Positions 1 to 11,256 of a DNA stretch of 64,000 nucleotides are shown here, one piece after another. Where the stretch lies: assembly GCA_032622095.1 (NCBI GenBank), contig CP136063.1, positions 31,870,987 through 31,934,986 on the forward strand, read 5' to 3'. The DNA comes from Siphonodentalium dalli. Lineage: Eukaryota; Mollusca; Scaphopoda; Gadilida; Siphonodentaliidae. Under the pieces are notes generated by a model. It did no database searches, was not told the origin of the DNA, and saw nothing but the letters and a program-made list of their open reading frames with translations. Made by a program: the position numbers and the translations under genes. The stretch's first letter is position 1; the number at the start of each line of letters is the position of its first letter.

Positions 1-450
1 TATAATTTAATTATTGCCGATGAAACCCAATTTGGAATCACAATCGCTGGAGCCTGTAATTTGCTTAGCTAGATAATTTGAGCATTGGAATTATCTTTAA
101 CCCCAAAGGTCATCGGAGTTTCTCGGTGGTTGTGACCTGATTATTTGACCTTGTGATACTAAATTATATTCTGGTATTTCATATCACAATCCAGACCCAA
201 AATGTCCAATATATAGTTGGCAGAGGCAGATAACCTAACCATACCCCCAATATTTTGCCTAAGGGTAGTCGTCAGGGTGTCGTGTTCTTCATGACCCATG
301 TTCTCACAATAAGCTACCGAATTGAACTGGCTATCATGCTTTTTTTTTATCTTCTAAAGACATTCAGCTTTGAGGAAAAAAAGAATTTGTCCGTCAGTTT
401 GGTAACAACACCTCAAATTTCACCTATGTGGCTGAACGACTAATGTATAA

Positions 451-561
451 TTAATCGATATAAGGATTTCCGGACTGGAGTTTTTGTACTCAGATCTAAT
501 ATTTTATATCCCGGTAACTATATAATACATGTTTACAAAGGGATAAATAATCCACCTTTAA
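451..561 (+). repeat. Right-end fragment of the TTAA MITE
   Basis: This decayed right terminus of the TTAA MITE described at 25143-25670 ends in the typical ATAATCCACCTTTAA. It carries the subterminal TTCCGGAC and GGTAACTATATAATACATG motifs. It is also present in the duplicate at 22483-22591, so it was inserted before the segmental duplication. Confidence 0.75.
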
Positions 562-634
562 CCACGATTTCCTATTCTTTGGTAACTGCATGGTTTCAGG
601 CGGTCAGAAATGTTCTAGTAATGCAGACACCTAA

Positions 635-715
635 TTGGTATTAGATATGCGGGAGAAACAATCCGTTTCGGGCCATCGGCCCCTGGTCTTGTTTCTCCCG
701 CATGTCCAATACCAA
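635..715. repeat. Hairpin-forming inverted repeat
   Basis: Two arms of about 27 nt, with three mismatches, both contain GCGGGAGAAACAA or its complement. They flank a GC-rich loop containing GGGCCATCGGCCC, itself a small palindrome. The structure is retained in the duplicate at 22668-22747. It lies about 300 bp upstream of the finger array. It could be a tiny foldback element or a structured RNA, and nothing decides between these. Confidence 0.7.
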
Positions 716-1007
716 CGTGGTGTCTATCTGTAACATAGACTATGTAAATTGTATTGTTCTATTCCGACCACCGCTGTTTAAAACCACTTTTTGAAATGCC
801 CCTTTCGGCGCTGACATATTATTGTATATGATGCGTGTGTTCAATGCAGGAGCGTTTTCTTTGGACACAAGTCTAATTGCATCGTCTTTCTGATAAACGT
901 AACTCTTGCATTATATATTTTGTTAAATTTAGTGAGTCATTTCTATTGATACAACACTGGAGACGGGAGAGGAGAAAAACACACCGGAGAATACTTCTCA
1001 AACACAA

Positions 1008-2695
1008 ATGGATTCGTTTAACCGATTGTACAATGGTACGAAACAAATGGATGTTCCTTCCCATCGGTGCGATATTTGTTTGATCTCGTACACCGCATCT
1101 AAAACGTTGCTGTCACATAAGAAAATCCACGCGGGAGATCGCCCACATGAAGGTGATGTGTGCAAGAAATCATTTACTCATTCGAGTCACCTGACGAAAC
1201 ATAAGATGATCCACACGGGGGATCGCACGTATCAATGTGACGTGTGCGAGAATCCGTTTACTGAGTCGAGTAATCTGACTTCACATAAGAGAATCCACGC
1301 GGGTGATATATATCGCCCGTACCAATGTGATGTGTGCGATAAATCATTTACTCGGTCGTTTATCCTGACGACACATAAGAAGATCCATACCGGAGATCGC
1401 CCGTATCAATGTGACGTGTGCGAGAAATCATTTACTCGGTCGCGTGACCTGACTTCACATAAGAGATCCACACAGGTGATCGCCCGTATCAATGTGATGT
1501 GTGCGAGAAATCATTTACTGTGTTTTGTAACCTGACTTCACATAAGAGAATACACGCGGGTGATCGCCCGTATCAATGTGATGTGTGCGAGAAATCATTT
1601 ACTGACTCGAGTGATCTGACGAAACATAAGAGGATTCACACGGGGGATCGCCCGTATCAATGTGATGTGTGCGAGAAATCATTTACTCAGCGGTGTAGCC
1701 TGGCCAGACATAAGAGGATTCACACGGGGGATCGCCCGTATCAATGTGATGTGTGTGAGAAATCATTTGCGCATTCTAGTGGCCTGGCGAGACATAAGAT
1801 GATCCACACTGGGGATCGCCCGTATCAATGTGATGTGTGCGAGAAATCATTTACTCAATCGAGTTCCCTGACGCAACATAAGAGGATCCACACGGGGGAT
1901 CGCCCGTATCAATGCGATGTGTGCGATAAGTCATTTACTCGGTTGAGGATCTTGACGGAACACAAGAGGACCCATTCCGGGGATCGCCCGTATCAATGCG
2001 ACGTGTGCGAGAAATCATTTGCGTATTCGAATGACATGGCGAGACATAAGATGATCCACACTGGGAATCGCCCGTATCAATGTGATGTGTGCGAGAAATC
2101 ATTTACTCAATCGAGTTCCCTGACGCAACATAAGAGGATCCACACGGGGGATCGCCCGTATCAATGCGATGTATGCGATAAGTCATTTACTCGGTTGAGG
2201 ATCTTGACGGAACACAAGAGGACCCATTCCGGGGATCGCCCGTATCAATGCGATGTGTGCGAGAAATCATTTGTGTATTCGAATGACATTGCGAGACATA
2301 AGATGATCCACACTGGGGATCGCCCGTATCAATGTGATGTGTGCGAGAAATCATTTACTCAGTCGAATAACTTGACCAAACATAAGATAATTCACACTGG
2401 AGATCGCCCGTAGCAATGTGATGTGTGCGAGAAATCATTTACTTTGGCGAATGACATGACGAGGCACAAGAGGATCCACACTGGGGATCGCCCGTATCAA
2501 TGTGATGTGTGCGATAAATCGTTTACTGACTCGAGTCATCCGACGAAACATAAGAGGACCCACACGGGGGATCGCGTGTGCGAGAAACCATTTACTCGGC
2601 TGACGACCCATGCGATGATCCACACTGGGGATCGCCCGTATGAATGTGATGTGTGCGAGAAATCAAACATTAGGCTAAATCACGATATTGTTTAA
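1008..2695 (+). pseudogene. ZNF A: polydactyl C2H2 zinc-finger gene, broken
   Basis: This encodes about 20 tandem C2H2 fingers of 84 bp each (CDVCEKSF, 12 residues, HKRIH) joined by TGDRPYQ linkers, a layout typical of nuclear DNA-binding proteins. No KRAB, BTB or ZAD domain is visible. Three lesions break it. A one-base loss near 1470 shifts the frame. TAG at 2411-2413 replaces the linker Tyr codon. A 24-bp deletion upstream removed the family start codon; the conserved leader (LETGEEKNTPE) still reads in frame from 936, so 1008 is only the first remaining ATG. Two further oddities are a 6-bp linker insertion (GDIYRPY) near 1310 and a finger missing its Tyr-Gln-Cys-Asp near 2575. The last finger is cut off at 2665 and the frame runs on into repeat DNA. 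The longest open stretch is 1499-2413. It is probably a pseudogene; a truncated finger protein cannot be excluded. Confidence 0.9.
1851..2354 (+). repeat. Three-finger (252-bp) tandem duplication in ZNF A
   Basis: Fingers with helix regions QSSSLTQ, RLRILTE and YSNDMAR occur twice in the same order, exactly 252 bp (3 x 84) apart. The shared RLRILTE finger with the unusual HSGDRP linker shows this is duplication of a block, not convergence. ZNF B carries the same pair. Confidence 0.9.
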
Positions 2696-4465
2696 GATCT
2701 ATAACCTATTACTAGTAGATAATTGTAGAGAATACATTAATTATATATACAATATAAAGGAAACCCATTGATAAAGAGCGTTGTATTGTGTTATTTAATG
2801 TGTATATGTATATATAGACATACTAAATTAAGTCCCTCCTATATATAAACACTTATATTTTCTCCTGGGTCTGTCCCCATATAACAATGTATGCAAACGG
2901 TTCTTAATCCTTTAAATGCTATGTTTCAATAACAGGTATAGTATATGGGCTATCCTCCCTATATGAACAACGGTACCTCCGATGACAAGATAACAAAACA
3001 ACCTTGCCACGATAGTGTGAGTAATCAACAACGCAATGTTTACCTCTTGTAACAGTGTAGTTACTTTCTGATAATTGGCTCCATAATTGGCTTTACCCAT
3101 TGATAAAGAGCGTTGTATTGTGTTATTTAATGTGTATATGTATATATAGACATACTAAATTAAGTCCCTCCTATATATAAACACTTATATTTTCTCCTGG
3201 GTCTGTCCCCATATAACAATGTATGCAAACGGTTCTTAATCCTTTAAATGCTATGTTTCAATAACAGGTATAGTATATGGGCTATCCTCCCTATATGAAC
3301 AACGGTACCTCCGATGACAAGATAACAAAACAACCTTGCCACGATAGTGTGAGTAATCAACAACGCAATGTTTACCTCTTGTAACAGTGTAGTTACTTTC
3401 TGATAATTGGCTCCATAATCATACAATACCACCCAAAAAGCGGTTTTCGACGGTTTATATGCAAATTATGTATATTAAGCATGATTGTTACGATTATCTG
3501 GAATTTCCACCCTAGCATGCATGCATAAACAAGTGTATGTATTGTTTAATACCATTAGATGTGATGCATAATATCGGAAACTCAAACTCCCCGTGCAACA
3601 TATGTTTAAATTAAAAAAGAATATGGACGCATTATATTATTAATCTGTCCGTCTGTCGGTCTGTCCATCCATATACTCGATTTTGACTTATGGATAATAA
3701 CTTTATAAAGTATCAACTGGATAACATGTAATTTTGGTATTTGGGTATACTACATACAGAGACAGGTCGGGTCCATATTCTGGGACCGCTGGCCAACTTC
3801 GACCATATATTGCTATGGCCCCCTTTTTGTTGGTATTCTCTCCCTTGTTCATCTCCCTATGAGGTGTTTGGTGGGTTCAACTGAATTGGCTGGAATTTGG
3901 TCTGGAAATTTACTGGACTAATAAACGGGTAAAGTTAGGATTTGGAATCCGCCCGACCAATTTTAACATGAGTTATACACGTTGTTGATTCGTTTCCGGC
4001 GAATATGCCACATCATGGATAAAGAGCGTCTGCGTTTTTAGTTGGTTTTTATACGAGAATATGATAAAGAGCGATTAATCCAAGGTAGTCTAGACTGGTA
4101 TATTCTATGTTTTTGTTACTCTCATCATGACATTTGTAAACTGCCGCAAGGTAGACTGCTCTGGATACCATTAGTGATATTCCACTACCGGAATCCAAGA
4201 CAGGGGTGCCTCTACTGTGGAACCGGGATACGAGCATCCCTCTGCTCATATGTTTATGGGTATCACAAAACATTAGAACCGAAACCACAAACAAACGTTC
4301 TGTATTTGAAATTCGTTTAAGCTAGAGATGCTCTCTTGATGACCCATGCTGGTTATTTATTTTCTGATTCCCAACATTCTAAAGACCATTTTCGGCATGA
4401 TCGTAGTAAACATTTTCCAAATTATATAATTTAATGTTTCCTCCATGTTATCAAGCCACGCTGAT
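2661..4465. repeat. Tandem duplication unit 1 (about 1.8 kb)
   Basis: This AT-rich non-coding unit runs from 2661 to 4465 and repeats from 4466 onward. 2661-2794 equals 4466-4599 (134 bp), and about 2797-4270 corresponds to 8887-10027. The second unit is split by a LINE. Short frames such as 4042-4320 recur in both units only because the DNA is duplicated, and I see no gene here. Confidence 0.88.
2764..3419. repeat. 332-bp direct tandem repeat
   Basis: A 332-bp block starting CCCATTGATAAAGAGCG at 2764 is repeated immediately at 3096. The second unit of the larger duplication has this block only once (8887 onward), so the doubling arose in unit 1 or was lost from unit 2. Confidence 0.92.
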
Positions 4466-4599
4466 AATCAAACATTAGGCTAAATCACGATATTGTTTAA
4501 GATCTATAACCTATTACTAGTATATAATTGTAGAGAATACATTAATTATATATACAATATAAAGGAAACCCATTGATAAAGAGCGTTGTATTGTGTTAT

Positions 4600-7500
4600 C
4601 AGAATAGTTTATTTCATGACAAATCATATATAGTATCTAGTACATAAAAAAGTAAATATAACAAAAATAGACAAGTCATGTGGAGGCGACATGACCTATC
4701 GGGTCGTCTTCCTGTCGCCACCCTAAAATTAAAGATATTGTTATTGATTCTTTGATAATAATAAATCCGGTCATGACATGTGAGAGCTGGTTACATCGTC
4801 GTTTATCCATTTGTTCAGGATTAAGTTAAATATTTCGTCTAGATTAGAATTTGTCGGTTTACAGCATTCAATTTATTTAATGGTGCAAGTGGACTGTTTG
4901 ATATTTCGTTTATATCCTCGAACTTTTTCAATAAGTGAATTCTTTGATTAAATTTGCAAGATAATATTAAAATGTTATACTGAAAGTCCACCTGCACATA
5001 TATCATTAGCATAACAAGTATATATATGGTATATTTCAATGTATTAGTAAATATATAAAATCAATATATATTTTCCATATATATATTTCCACCGAAATAG
5101 CACTGAACTGGGCACCTGCCAGAACGTGCGACGTGAATGAGACAACGGTATTAGGTTATTGAATTAAAATAAGATGAGAGTAAGAAATCAAAAATCTGAA
5201 ATCATATCGCAAATAAGTGAGGTACGACTTATATTGACGTATTCTTTTTTCCGTTTAGTACCAAAATACAGAGTAAGCTGTGTTAATGTTGAACAATCTG
5301 GACAAAATCTGTTTGTGCATTTAACAGTCAGTGAATAATTCCCAATAATTGTCTTAGAAATGTGGTTCACAAAGGCCGACTTAGGTCGAATATTTTGGGT
5401 AGCCTTATTAAGATTATTCCAGATTTTCGGAAAAACATGGAGAGGTAATTTTTCTGTGAACTTAATTCGTGATTTTGTTTCTCGGATTTTGCCTGTTGAT
5501 CTGGTATTCATACTCGGGTGTGTGTATATGCTAAAGCTGTTATTAAATGACTTGGGGAGGTTGGTATTCATCCAGTTGTGCATATAAAGGCATACCCGTT
5601 GCATGTAAAGGTCTTGTAATTTCAAGATGTTGTTAGTTTTAAATAAAGGTTCAGTATGGCTATTGTAGCGTTTTTTGTTAATGGCTCGGATCGCTTTTTT
5701 CTGTAAAACAACAACTTGGTTGTGGGTACCGGCATTGCCCCATAGCTCAATTCCATAAAGAATATGGGAGTGTACTAATGTAAGATACAGCATACGTAGA
5801 CAGTCAAACGGAAGGAAATTTTTTACTCGATTTATAGCATATAAGGAGTTACTAATTTTTGCACAAACAGCTTTCACGTGGTGTTCGAATGATAGGTGTT
5901 CATCAATGTGTATTCCAAGAAACTTAAATGATTTCTCCTGACAGTCTACTCCAATTCTTATAATTTGCTCTCCATTTATAGTTAGTGTGTGATTTCCAAC
6001 TATATATGGGCCATTTTTAGGTTGTATCAGCATATATTTGGTTTTTTTAGTGTTTAGTGATAGCCTATTAGTTCGACACCGTTTACTTAGTTTTGCAAGT
6101 TCTTTGTTAAAGTTGTCATACAAATAATCAAGGTTATGGTTTGATGAGTATACAGTGGTGTCATCTGCAAAAGATAACAATGACAAGTCAGTAGATTTGT
6201 GCATATCGTTTACATAAATCAAAAAGAGAATCGGCCCGGCCACAGATCCCTGGGGGACTCCACATGTAATGGGAAGTTTAGATGAAACCCTACCTTCTAG
6301 ATCCACGTATTGAAGTCTATTATTCAAATAATTTCCAAACCAATGATTGGCTTTGCCTCTTATTCCATAGGTTTCAAGTTTTTTTAATAGAATTTTGTGG
6401 TTTATTGTATCAAAAGCTTTGGAGAAGTCGATAAATGCAGAGAGTGTACAATCTTTTGTTTTCTTATCATTATTTAGACCCACGTCGTTAATTAACTTCA
6501 GAATGGGGTGAATTGTGGAGTGTTCTTTACGAAATCCATATTGATTGTGATAGAGGGCATCATGCTTGTTAATAAATTCGACAAGTCTTAAACAGACAAT
6601 TTTTTCTAAGATTTTTGAAAATGTAGGAAGAATACTAATAGGGCGATAATTTTCTAACAGTTTTGGATCTCCAGATTTAAATAAAGGGATGACCCGTGCT
6701 ATCTTCATGTTGTCAGGAATAATTCCAGTTTCCATAGATAGATTAATGATATAGCTTAGAGGTTTGGAAATTTCATTGATGACACTCTTCATTAGTGAAG
6801 AAGTAAGACCATCACAGTCTGTGCTATGTTTTACTTTACAAGAAGAGACGATTCTTTGTAATTCTTCTGGTGTAGTAGGGCGGAAAAAATGTGTTTCATT
6901 ACACGGTGTAGGTAGGTATGAAGAAAAATGTTCCCCTGTACTTTTTATTTTTTCAGATTCAATGGCTCCAATGTTAGAAAAATAGTTATTAAATGCTTCT
7001 GCAGCATCTTTACGATCTGATCTGTCAATGCCATCTATATTAAATGACAAAGGATATTCCATTTTTTTAGATCTCTTTTGGATTATCTCTGAAATTAGTT
7101 TCCATGTGTTTTTCATGTCATATTTGTATTCATTAATCATATGTTTATAATGAAAGGTTTTACTTGCTCGTTTAATTCTATTAAAGTATTTACAAAATTC
7201 TTTATATTTATTTACATTCACTTCACATGGTTCCTTTAATTTTATATGAAAGAGCTTAGCTTTGTGTTCTGAAGATTTAATAAGTCCTTTGGTAATCCAT
7301 GGTTTCTGTTTAATAGATTTTGTTCTGAGCTTTTTTAGCGGAAAAGCTATTTCAAAGGCGTTCAAGTAGATTTCCATGAATGAATTATATGATTCATGTG
7401 GGCAGCTTTGCCCAACAACATTATTATAATTCGCGGATATTAACAGTCTTTTAAAACAAGATATATTTTCATCACTAAATATACGATGGTATTGTATCTC

Positions 7501-8886
7501 GGGTCTCTTTTCATGATATTTAACTTTTTGTTTACTCTTGAAACAGAGAAAAGAACCGAAGTGGTCCGCTAAGTCAGTCAGTACTATGCCAGTTTCATAA
7601 TCAACTGAGTGGTCATTAATCAAGATTTGATCGATCAGAGTAGCAGTAAATTCTGTAACTCTAGTTGGTTTAGTTATTGTTGGTAAGAAACTAGAAGCAA
7701 AGATATAATTGATAAAATTATTCGTTTTTTCATGTCTACCATACTTTAATAAGTCAATGTTGAAATCACCCATTAAAATTGTTTTTTTATGACCATTATC
7801 AAACTGAACCATTTTTTCATTCATAAGTTTAATAAATTTGTCCAAGTCAGCCTTTGGTGCCGTGTTTGGCCTATAAATAGTTCCAACAATATATGTTTTG
7901 TTTTTATTAGTTACAACTTCAACAAACAATGATTCAAATACATGTGGAATGAATGTCGATAAATCATCTCGAATTTTATAGGATAGGTCGTTCCGAATGA
8001 AAATCCCTACACCACCATGGCAGTCGTCTCCATCAGGGCGACATCTTTTAATCAGGGGATGGTAACCATTTAGAGGGAAATCAATAATATCAGGTGATCT
8101 GAAGATTTCAGTTACCCCAATAACACCAAGTTTTGATTTGTTATTCTGCATTTCATATATTAATGTGTTAAAGTCATCCCAGTGAGAATTGAGGCTTTGA
8201 CAATTTAAGTGGAATACTGATAAACAATCATTGTTAGTATCTATATTGTCATGAAACCTTTTTGGAGTAAAGTATTGGCAATCAGGTATTTGTAGGATTG
8301 TTTCATCGTTATGTTCACTTATATCCAGGGCATCGGGGCCAGAAATTATGTTTTTCAAGTCAAATTCTAGACCCTCTTCAAGTTTGTCGAGTGCCACAGT
8401 GCTATTGGTAAATGTTTCAGCCATAATCAATTATAATACCGTTATAAACCATCAATTTGAAATATTTAAAGTGTATAAATCTTGTAGACTGAATATATAT
8501 AGGAAGGTGAAGTTTAAAACTTATTTTGTTCTGGCTCTCACATGTCATGTACTTACAACGGGTGATCTGAGCACGAGAAAATGAAGAAAAATTCATTGAA
8601 TGATCCTCACGACATATTTAATAACCGCCATATAGATTAGTCTATACTTGAAGTAATTCGTCGGTATTTAGAAGAAATTAATGCATATATATCGTAAATG
8701 AAATTCAAAAAGCAACACGACTCAGTGTATTGATCGAATATATTAAGATTCAAATAAATTCGTTTAGATAATCGACTATATAATTAGATTTATGTGATTA
8801 GAATATTAGGTAAATTCAGGCCATATACATGGCGTTAGGATCATTAGTTGATATATCACAATCACAAGAATATTTGAAAAATATTG
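4600..8886 (-). mobile_element. Non-LTR retrotransposon, CR1/Jockey-like (LINE 1)
   Basis: The limits come from comparison with the uninterrupted copy at 2661-3130: sequence leaves the host repeat at 4600 and returns near 8887. The element reads on the minus strand. Its 3' end at 4600 carries AATAAA and terminates in ATTCTG, like the ATTCTG-type tails known for CR1 elements. There is a 3' UTR of about 590 bp, one long ORF, and about 455 bp upstream of it. I see no separate ORF1 and no clear TSD, so it may be 5' truncated or belong to a single-ORF lineage. Confidence 0.85.
5188..8430 (-). CDS. LINE 1 ORF: APE-type endonuclease and reverse transcriptase
   Basis: This intact 1080-aa protein would nick target DNA and copy the element's RNA by target-primed reverse transcription. 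The N-terminal half is an apurinic endonuclease fold with HLNCQSL (about residue 74), VTE, GGVGIFI, GTIYRPN, GDFNIDLL (about 222), DQIL and DLADHFGSF (about 290). The C-terminal half is reverse transcriptase with VIPLFKSGDP, NYRPISILP, QYGFRKEHST, AFIDFSKAFDTINH (about 668), GVPQGSVAGP and the catalytic FADDT (about 754). A Cys pair (FCPDC) lies near the C-terminus, and no RNase H is evident. The motif style fits the CR1/Jockey group; I do not fix the clade. Start chosen: MIMAETF, the first Met of the open frame. No frameshift or stop interrupts it, so it may be competent or recently so. Confidence 0.93.
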   Translation of the reverse strand: MIMAETFTNSTVALDKLEEGLEFDLKNIISGPDALDISEHNDETILQIPDCQYFTPKRFHDNIDTNNDCLSVFHLNCQSLNSHWDDFNTLIYEMQNNKSKLGVIGVTEIFRSPDIIDFPLNGYHPLIKRCRPDGDDCHGGVGIFIRNDLSYKIRDDLSTFIPHVFESLFVEVVTNKNKTYIVGTIYRPNTAPKADLDKFIKLMNEKMVQFDNGHKKTILMGDFNIDLLKYGRHEKTNNFINYIFASSFLPTITKPTRVTEFTATLIDQILINDHSVDYETGIVLTDLADHFGSFLCFKSKQKVKYHEKRPEIQYHRIFSDENISCFKRLLISANYNNVVGQSCPHESYNSFMEIYLNAFEIAFPLKKLRTKSIKQKPWITKGLIKSSEHKAKLFHIKLKEPCEVNVNKYKEFCKYFNRIKRASKTFHYKHMINEYKYDMKNTWKLISEIIQKRSKKMEYPLSFNIDGIDRSDRKDAAEAFNNYFSNIGAIESEKIKSTGEHFSSYLPTPCNETHFFRPTTPEELQRIVSSCKVKHSTDCDGLTSSLMKSVINEISKPLSYIINLSMETGIIPDNMKIARVIPLFKSGDPKLLENYRPISILPTFSKILEKIVCLRLVEFINKHDALYHNQYGFRKEHSTIHPILKLINDVGLNNDKKTKDCTLSAFIDFSKAFDTINHKILLKKLETYGIRGKANHWFGNYLNNRLQYVDLEGRVSSKLPITCGVPQGSVAGPILFLIYVNDMHKSTDLSLLSFADDTTVYSSNHNLDYLYDNFNKELAKLSKRCRTNRLSLNTKKTKYMLIQPKNGPYIVGNHTLTINGEQIIRIGVDCQEKSFKFLGIHIDEHLSFEHHVKAVCAKISNSLYAINRVKNFLPFDCLRMLYLTLVHSHILYGIELWGNAGTHNQVVVLQKKAIRAINKKRYNSHTEPLFKTNNILKLQDLYMQRVCLYMHNWMNTNLPKSFNNSFSIYTHPSMNTRSTGKIRETKSRIKFTEKLPLHVFPKIWNNLNKATQNIRPKSAFVNHISKTIIGNYSLTVKCTNRFCPDCSTLTQLTLYFGTKRKKEYVNISRTSLICDMISDF

Positions 8887-10030
8887 AATGTGTATATGTA
8901 TATATAGACATACTAAATTAAGTCCCTCCTATATATAAACACTTATATTTTCTCCTTGGTCTGTCCCCATATAACAATGTATGCAAACGGTTCTTAATCC
9001 TTTAAATGCTATGTTTCAATAACAGGTATAGTATATGGGCTATCCTCCCTATATGAACAACGGTACCTCCGATGACAAGATAACAAAACAACATTGCCAC
9101 GATAGTGTGAGTAATCAACAACGCAATGTTTACCTCTTGTAACAGTGTAGTTACTTTCTGATAATTGGCTCCATAATCATACAATACCACCCAAAAAGCG
9201 GTTTTCGACGGTTTATATGCAAATTATGTATATTAAGCATGATTGTTACGATTATCTGGAATTTCCACCCTAGCATGCATGCATAAACAAGTGTATGTAT
9301 TGTTTAATACCATTAGATGTGATGCATAATATCGGAAACTCAAACTCCCCGTGCAACATATGTTTAAATTTAAAAAGAATATGGACGCATTATATTATTA
9401 ATCTGTCCGTCTGTCGGTCTGTCCATCCATATACTCGATTTTGACTTATGGATAATAACTTTATAAAGTATCAACTGGATAACATGTAATTTTGGTATTT
9501 GGGTATACTATATACAGAGACAGGTCGGGTCCATATTCTGGGACCGCTGGCCAACTTCGACCATATATAGCTATGGCCCCCTTTTTGTTGGTATTCTCTC
9601 CCTTGTTCATCTCCCTATGAGGTGTTTGGTGGGTTCAACTGAATTGGCTGGAATTTGGTCTGGAAATTTACTGGACTAATAAACGGGTAAAGTTAGGATT
9701 TGGAATCCGCCCGACCAATTTTAACATGAGTTATACACGTTGTTGATTCGTTTCCGGCGAATATGCCACATCATGGATAAAGAGCGTCTGCGTTTTTAGT
9801 TGGTTTTTATACGAGAATATGATAAAGAGCGATTAATCCAAGGTAGTCTAGACTGGTATATTCTATGTTTTTGTTACTCTTATCATGACATTTGTAAACT
9901 GCCGCAAGGTAGACTGCTCTGGATACCATTAGTGATGTTCCACTACCGGAATCCAAGACAGGGGGGCCTCTACTGTGGAACCGGGATACGAGCATCCCTC
10001 TGCTCATATGTTTATGGGTATCACAAAACT

Positions 10031-10324
10031 AATGTCACAGATTGGTTGTTTATATTGTTTTGTTCCACAGATATAAGCGATAATGAGTATAATTAACGTT
10101 TATTTGTGACAAAATTGCACAATATAATTTCTGGTCTCTGTTAACTGTAACCACTATTGTTCGTTAGCTGAACAAACACACCTTTTTAGACCAGAAAATA
10201 TTCGAAATAAAATTAATATTAATCGATAGAAGCATTACCGGACAGGAGTCTTCGATTCAAATCTAATATTCTATACCCCGGTAACTATATAATACATGTT
10301 TACAAAGAGATAATCCACCTTTAA
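10031..10324 (+). mobile_element. TTAA MITE, right half only
   Basis: It begins inside the MITE at AATGTCACAGATTGG and runs to the right terminus (ATAATCCACCTTTAA). The left half is missing, and the break coincides with the end of duplication unit 2. Confidence 0.88.
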
Positions 10325-11256
10325 CAATAATATAACAGACGAAAAGCGTTGTTTCTTAAGGTCAATGCATATGCAGGTAGAACATTTCAAATCAATTGGC
10401 CAAGCCGTTTCGATGATATAAGAAATAAAACCTCGATTTCACATTTTTGCAAGTCATTCCAGGGGCGCGAAAACCCCCACAAAATCAGGGATTCAAGTAT
10501 CCATAACATGAGAAGTTTAAGTCCGATTTGAAAACTTCTAGTGGAATAGTAATCAGCGGCAAATAAAGATCATATTCACCAAATGACATCAAACAAATTC
10601 GCCAAAATAGTTTTGAGATGCATACCAACACGCCCGTTATCCCAAACCGGAAGAGAAATCCGTTAACCATATATAACTTTATACAGAGTAGAATTTGGTG
10701 CGCATCATCTCAATATATTAAGCCATTCTGGGGTTTCCTATAAAGAGCGTTCTTTTATCTAGTAGCGAACTTTTAATCTGGAAGTGCGAACCATATAAAT
10801 GCTCGAACCGGAAGTGCGAACCACATACATGCGCGAATACCAGCCGTTTCGGAGGAGATACGTTAACAACAATAAAACAGATAAAGAGCGTTTCCTAAGA
10901 TCAAGGTCATACAAAATTCTCTATTAGTGTATCGACTGCTTATGCTTAATGGCTATGGATGTACGAAATTTCAAATCAATCGGCCAAGCCGTTTCGACGA
11001 TATAAGAAATCAAAATCGATTTTTCAAGTCATTCTGGTGACGCAAAAAAAAAAATCAGGAAAATGGCGATAACTCCGAAGGTCAAGGTTCGATAAAATTC
11101 TCAATAGGCCATTTTACAAGATGTTCCAAAGTTATATACTGAAACCGAAAACAGCAGGTGGATCGGTCCAGCCATTCCTGAGATATAATCATGTTATTGG
11201 AATAAGAAGAATGAACAATAATAATAAAAGCCAGAAGAATTACAATATAATTACAT
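10325..11256. other. Intergenic, degenerate dispersed repeats
   Basis: No gene is seen. Two diverged direct copies of one block share CCAAGCCGTTTCGA and GATATAAGAAAT (about 10340-10490 and 10865-11080). A shorter echo lies near 11160. GGAAGTGCGAACCA occurs twice near 10780-10825. Confidence 0.6.

Larger units (their letters stand above)
1..2665 (+). repeat. Segmental duplication, copy 1 (with 22034-24593)
   Basis: This stretch matches 22034-24593 almost base for base in the same orientation, through the upstream flank and most of the zinc-finger array. Similarity stops at 2665, where copy 1 switches inside a finger to AT-rich repeat DNA while copy 2 continues with more fingers. Copy 1 has three extra fingers near 1.2-1.5 kb and lacks 24 bp around the ancestral start codon. 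The left end of the duplication lies outside the window. Confidence 0.93.
4466..10027. repeat. Tandem duplication unit 2, split by a LINE
   Basis: The left piece is 4466-4599 and the right piece 8887-10027; together they match unit 1. The right piece ends where a truncated TTAA MITE begins (10031). Because unit 1 keeps the uninterrupted sequence, it serves as an empty-site reference for the LINE insertion. Confidence 0.87.

Noticed and set aside
2912-3432. A 62-codon frame seen three times (2912, 3244, 9002)
   Set aside because: The repetition is explained by DNA duplication of the same block, not by a gene family; no domain or start context supports it.
4042-4320. Plus- and minus-strand frames at 4042-4320 repeated at 9800-10096
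   Set aside because: Both strands are open over the same duplicated DNA and the frame end differs between copies; no recognisable protein.
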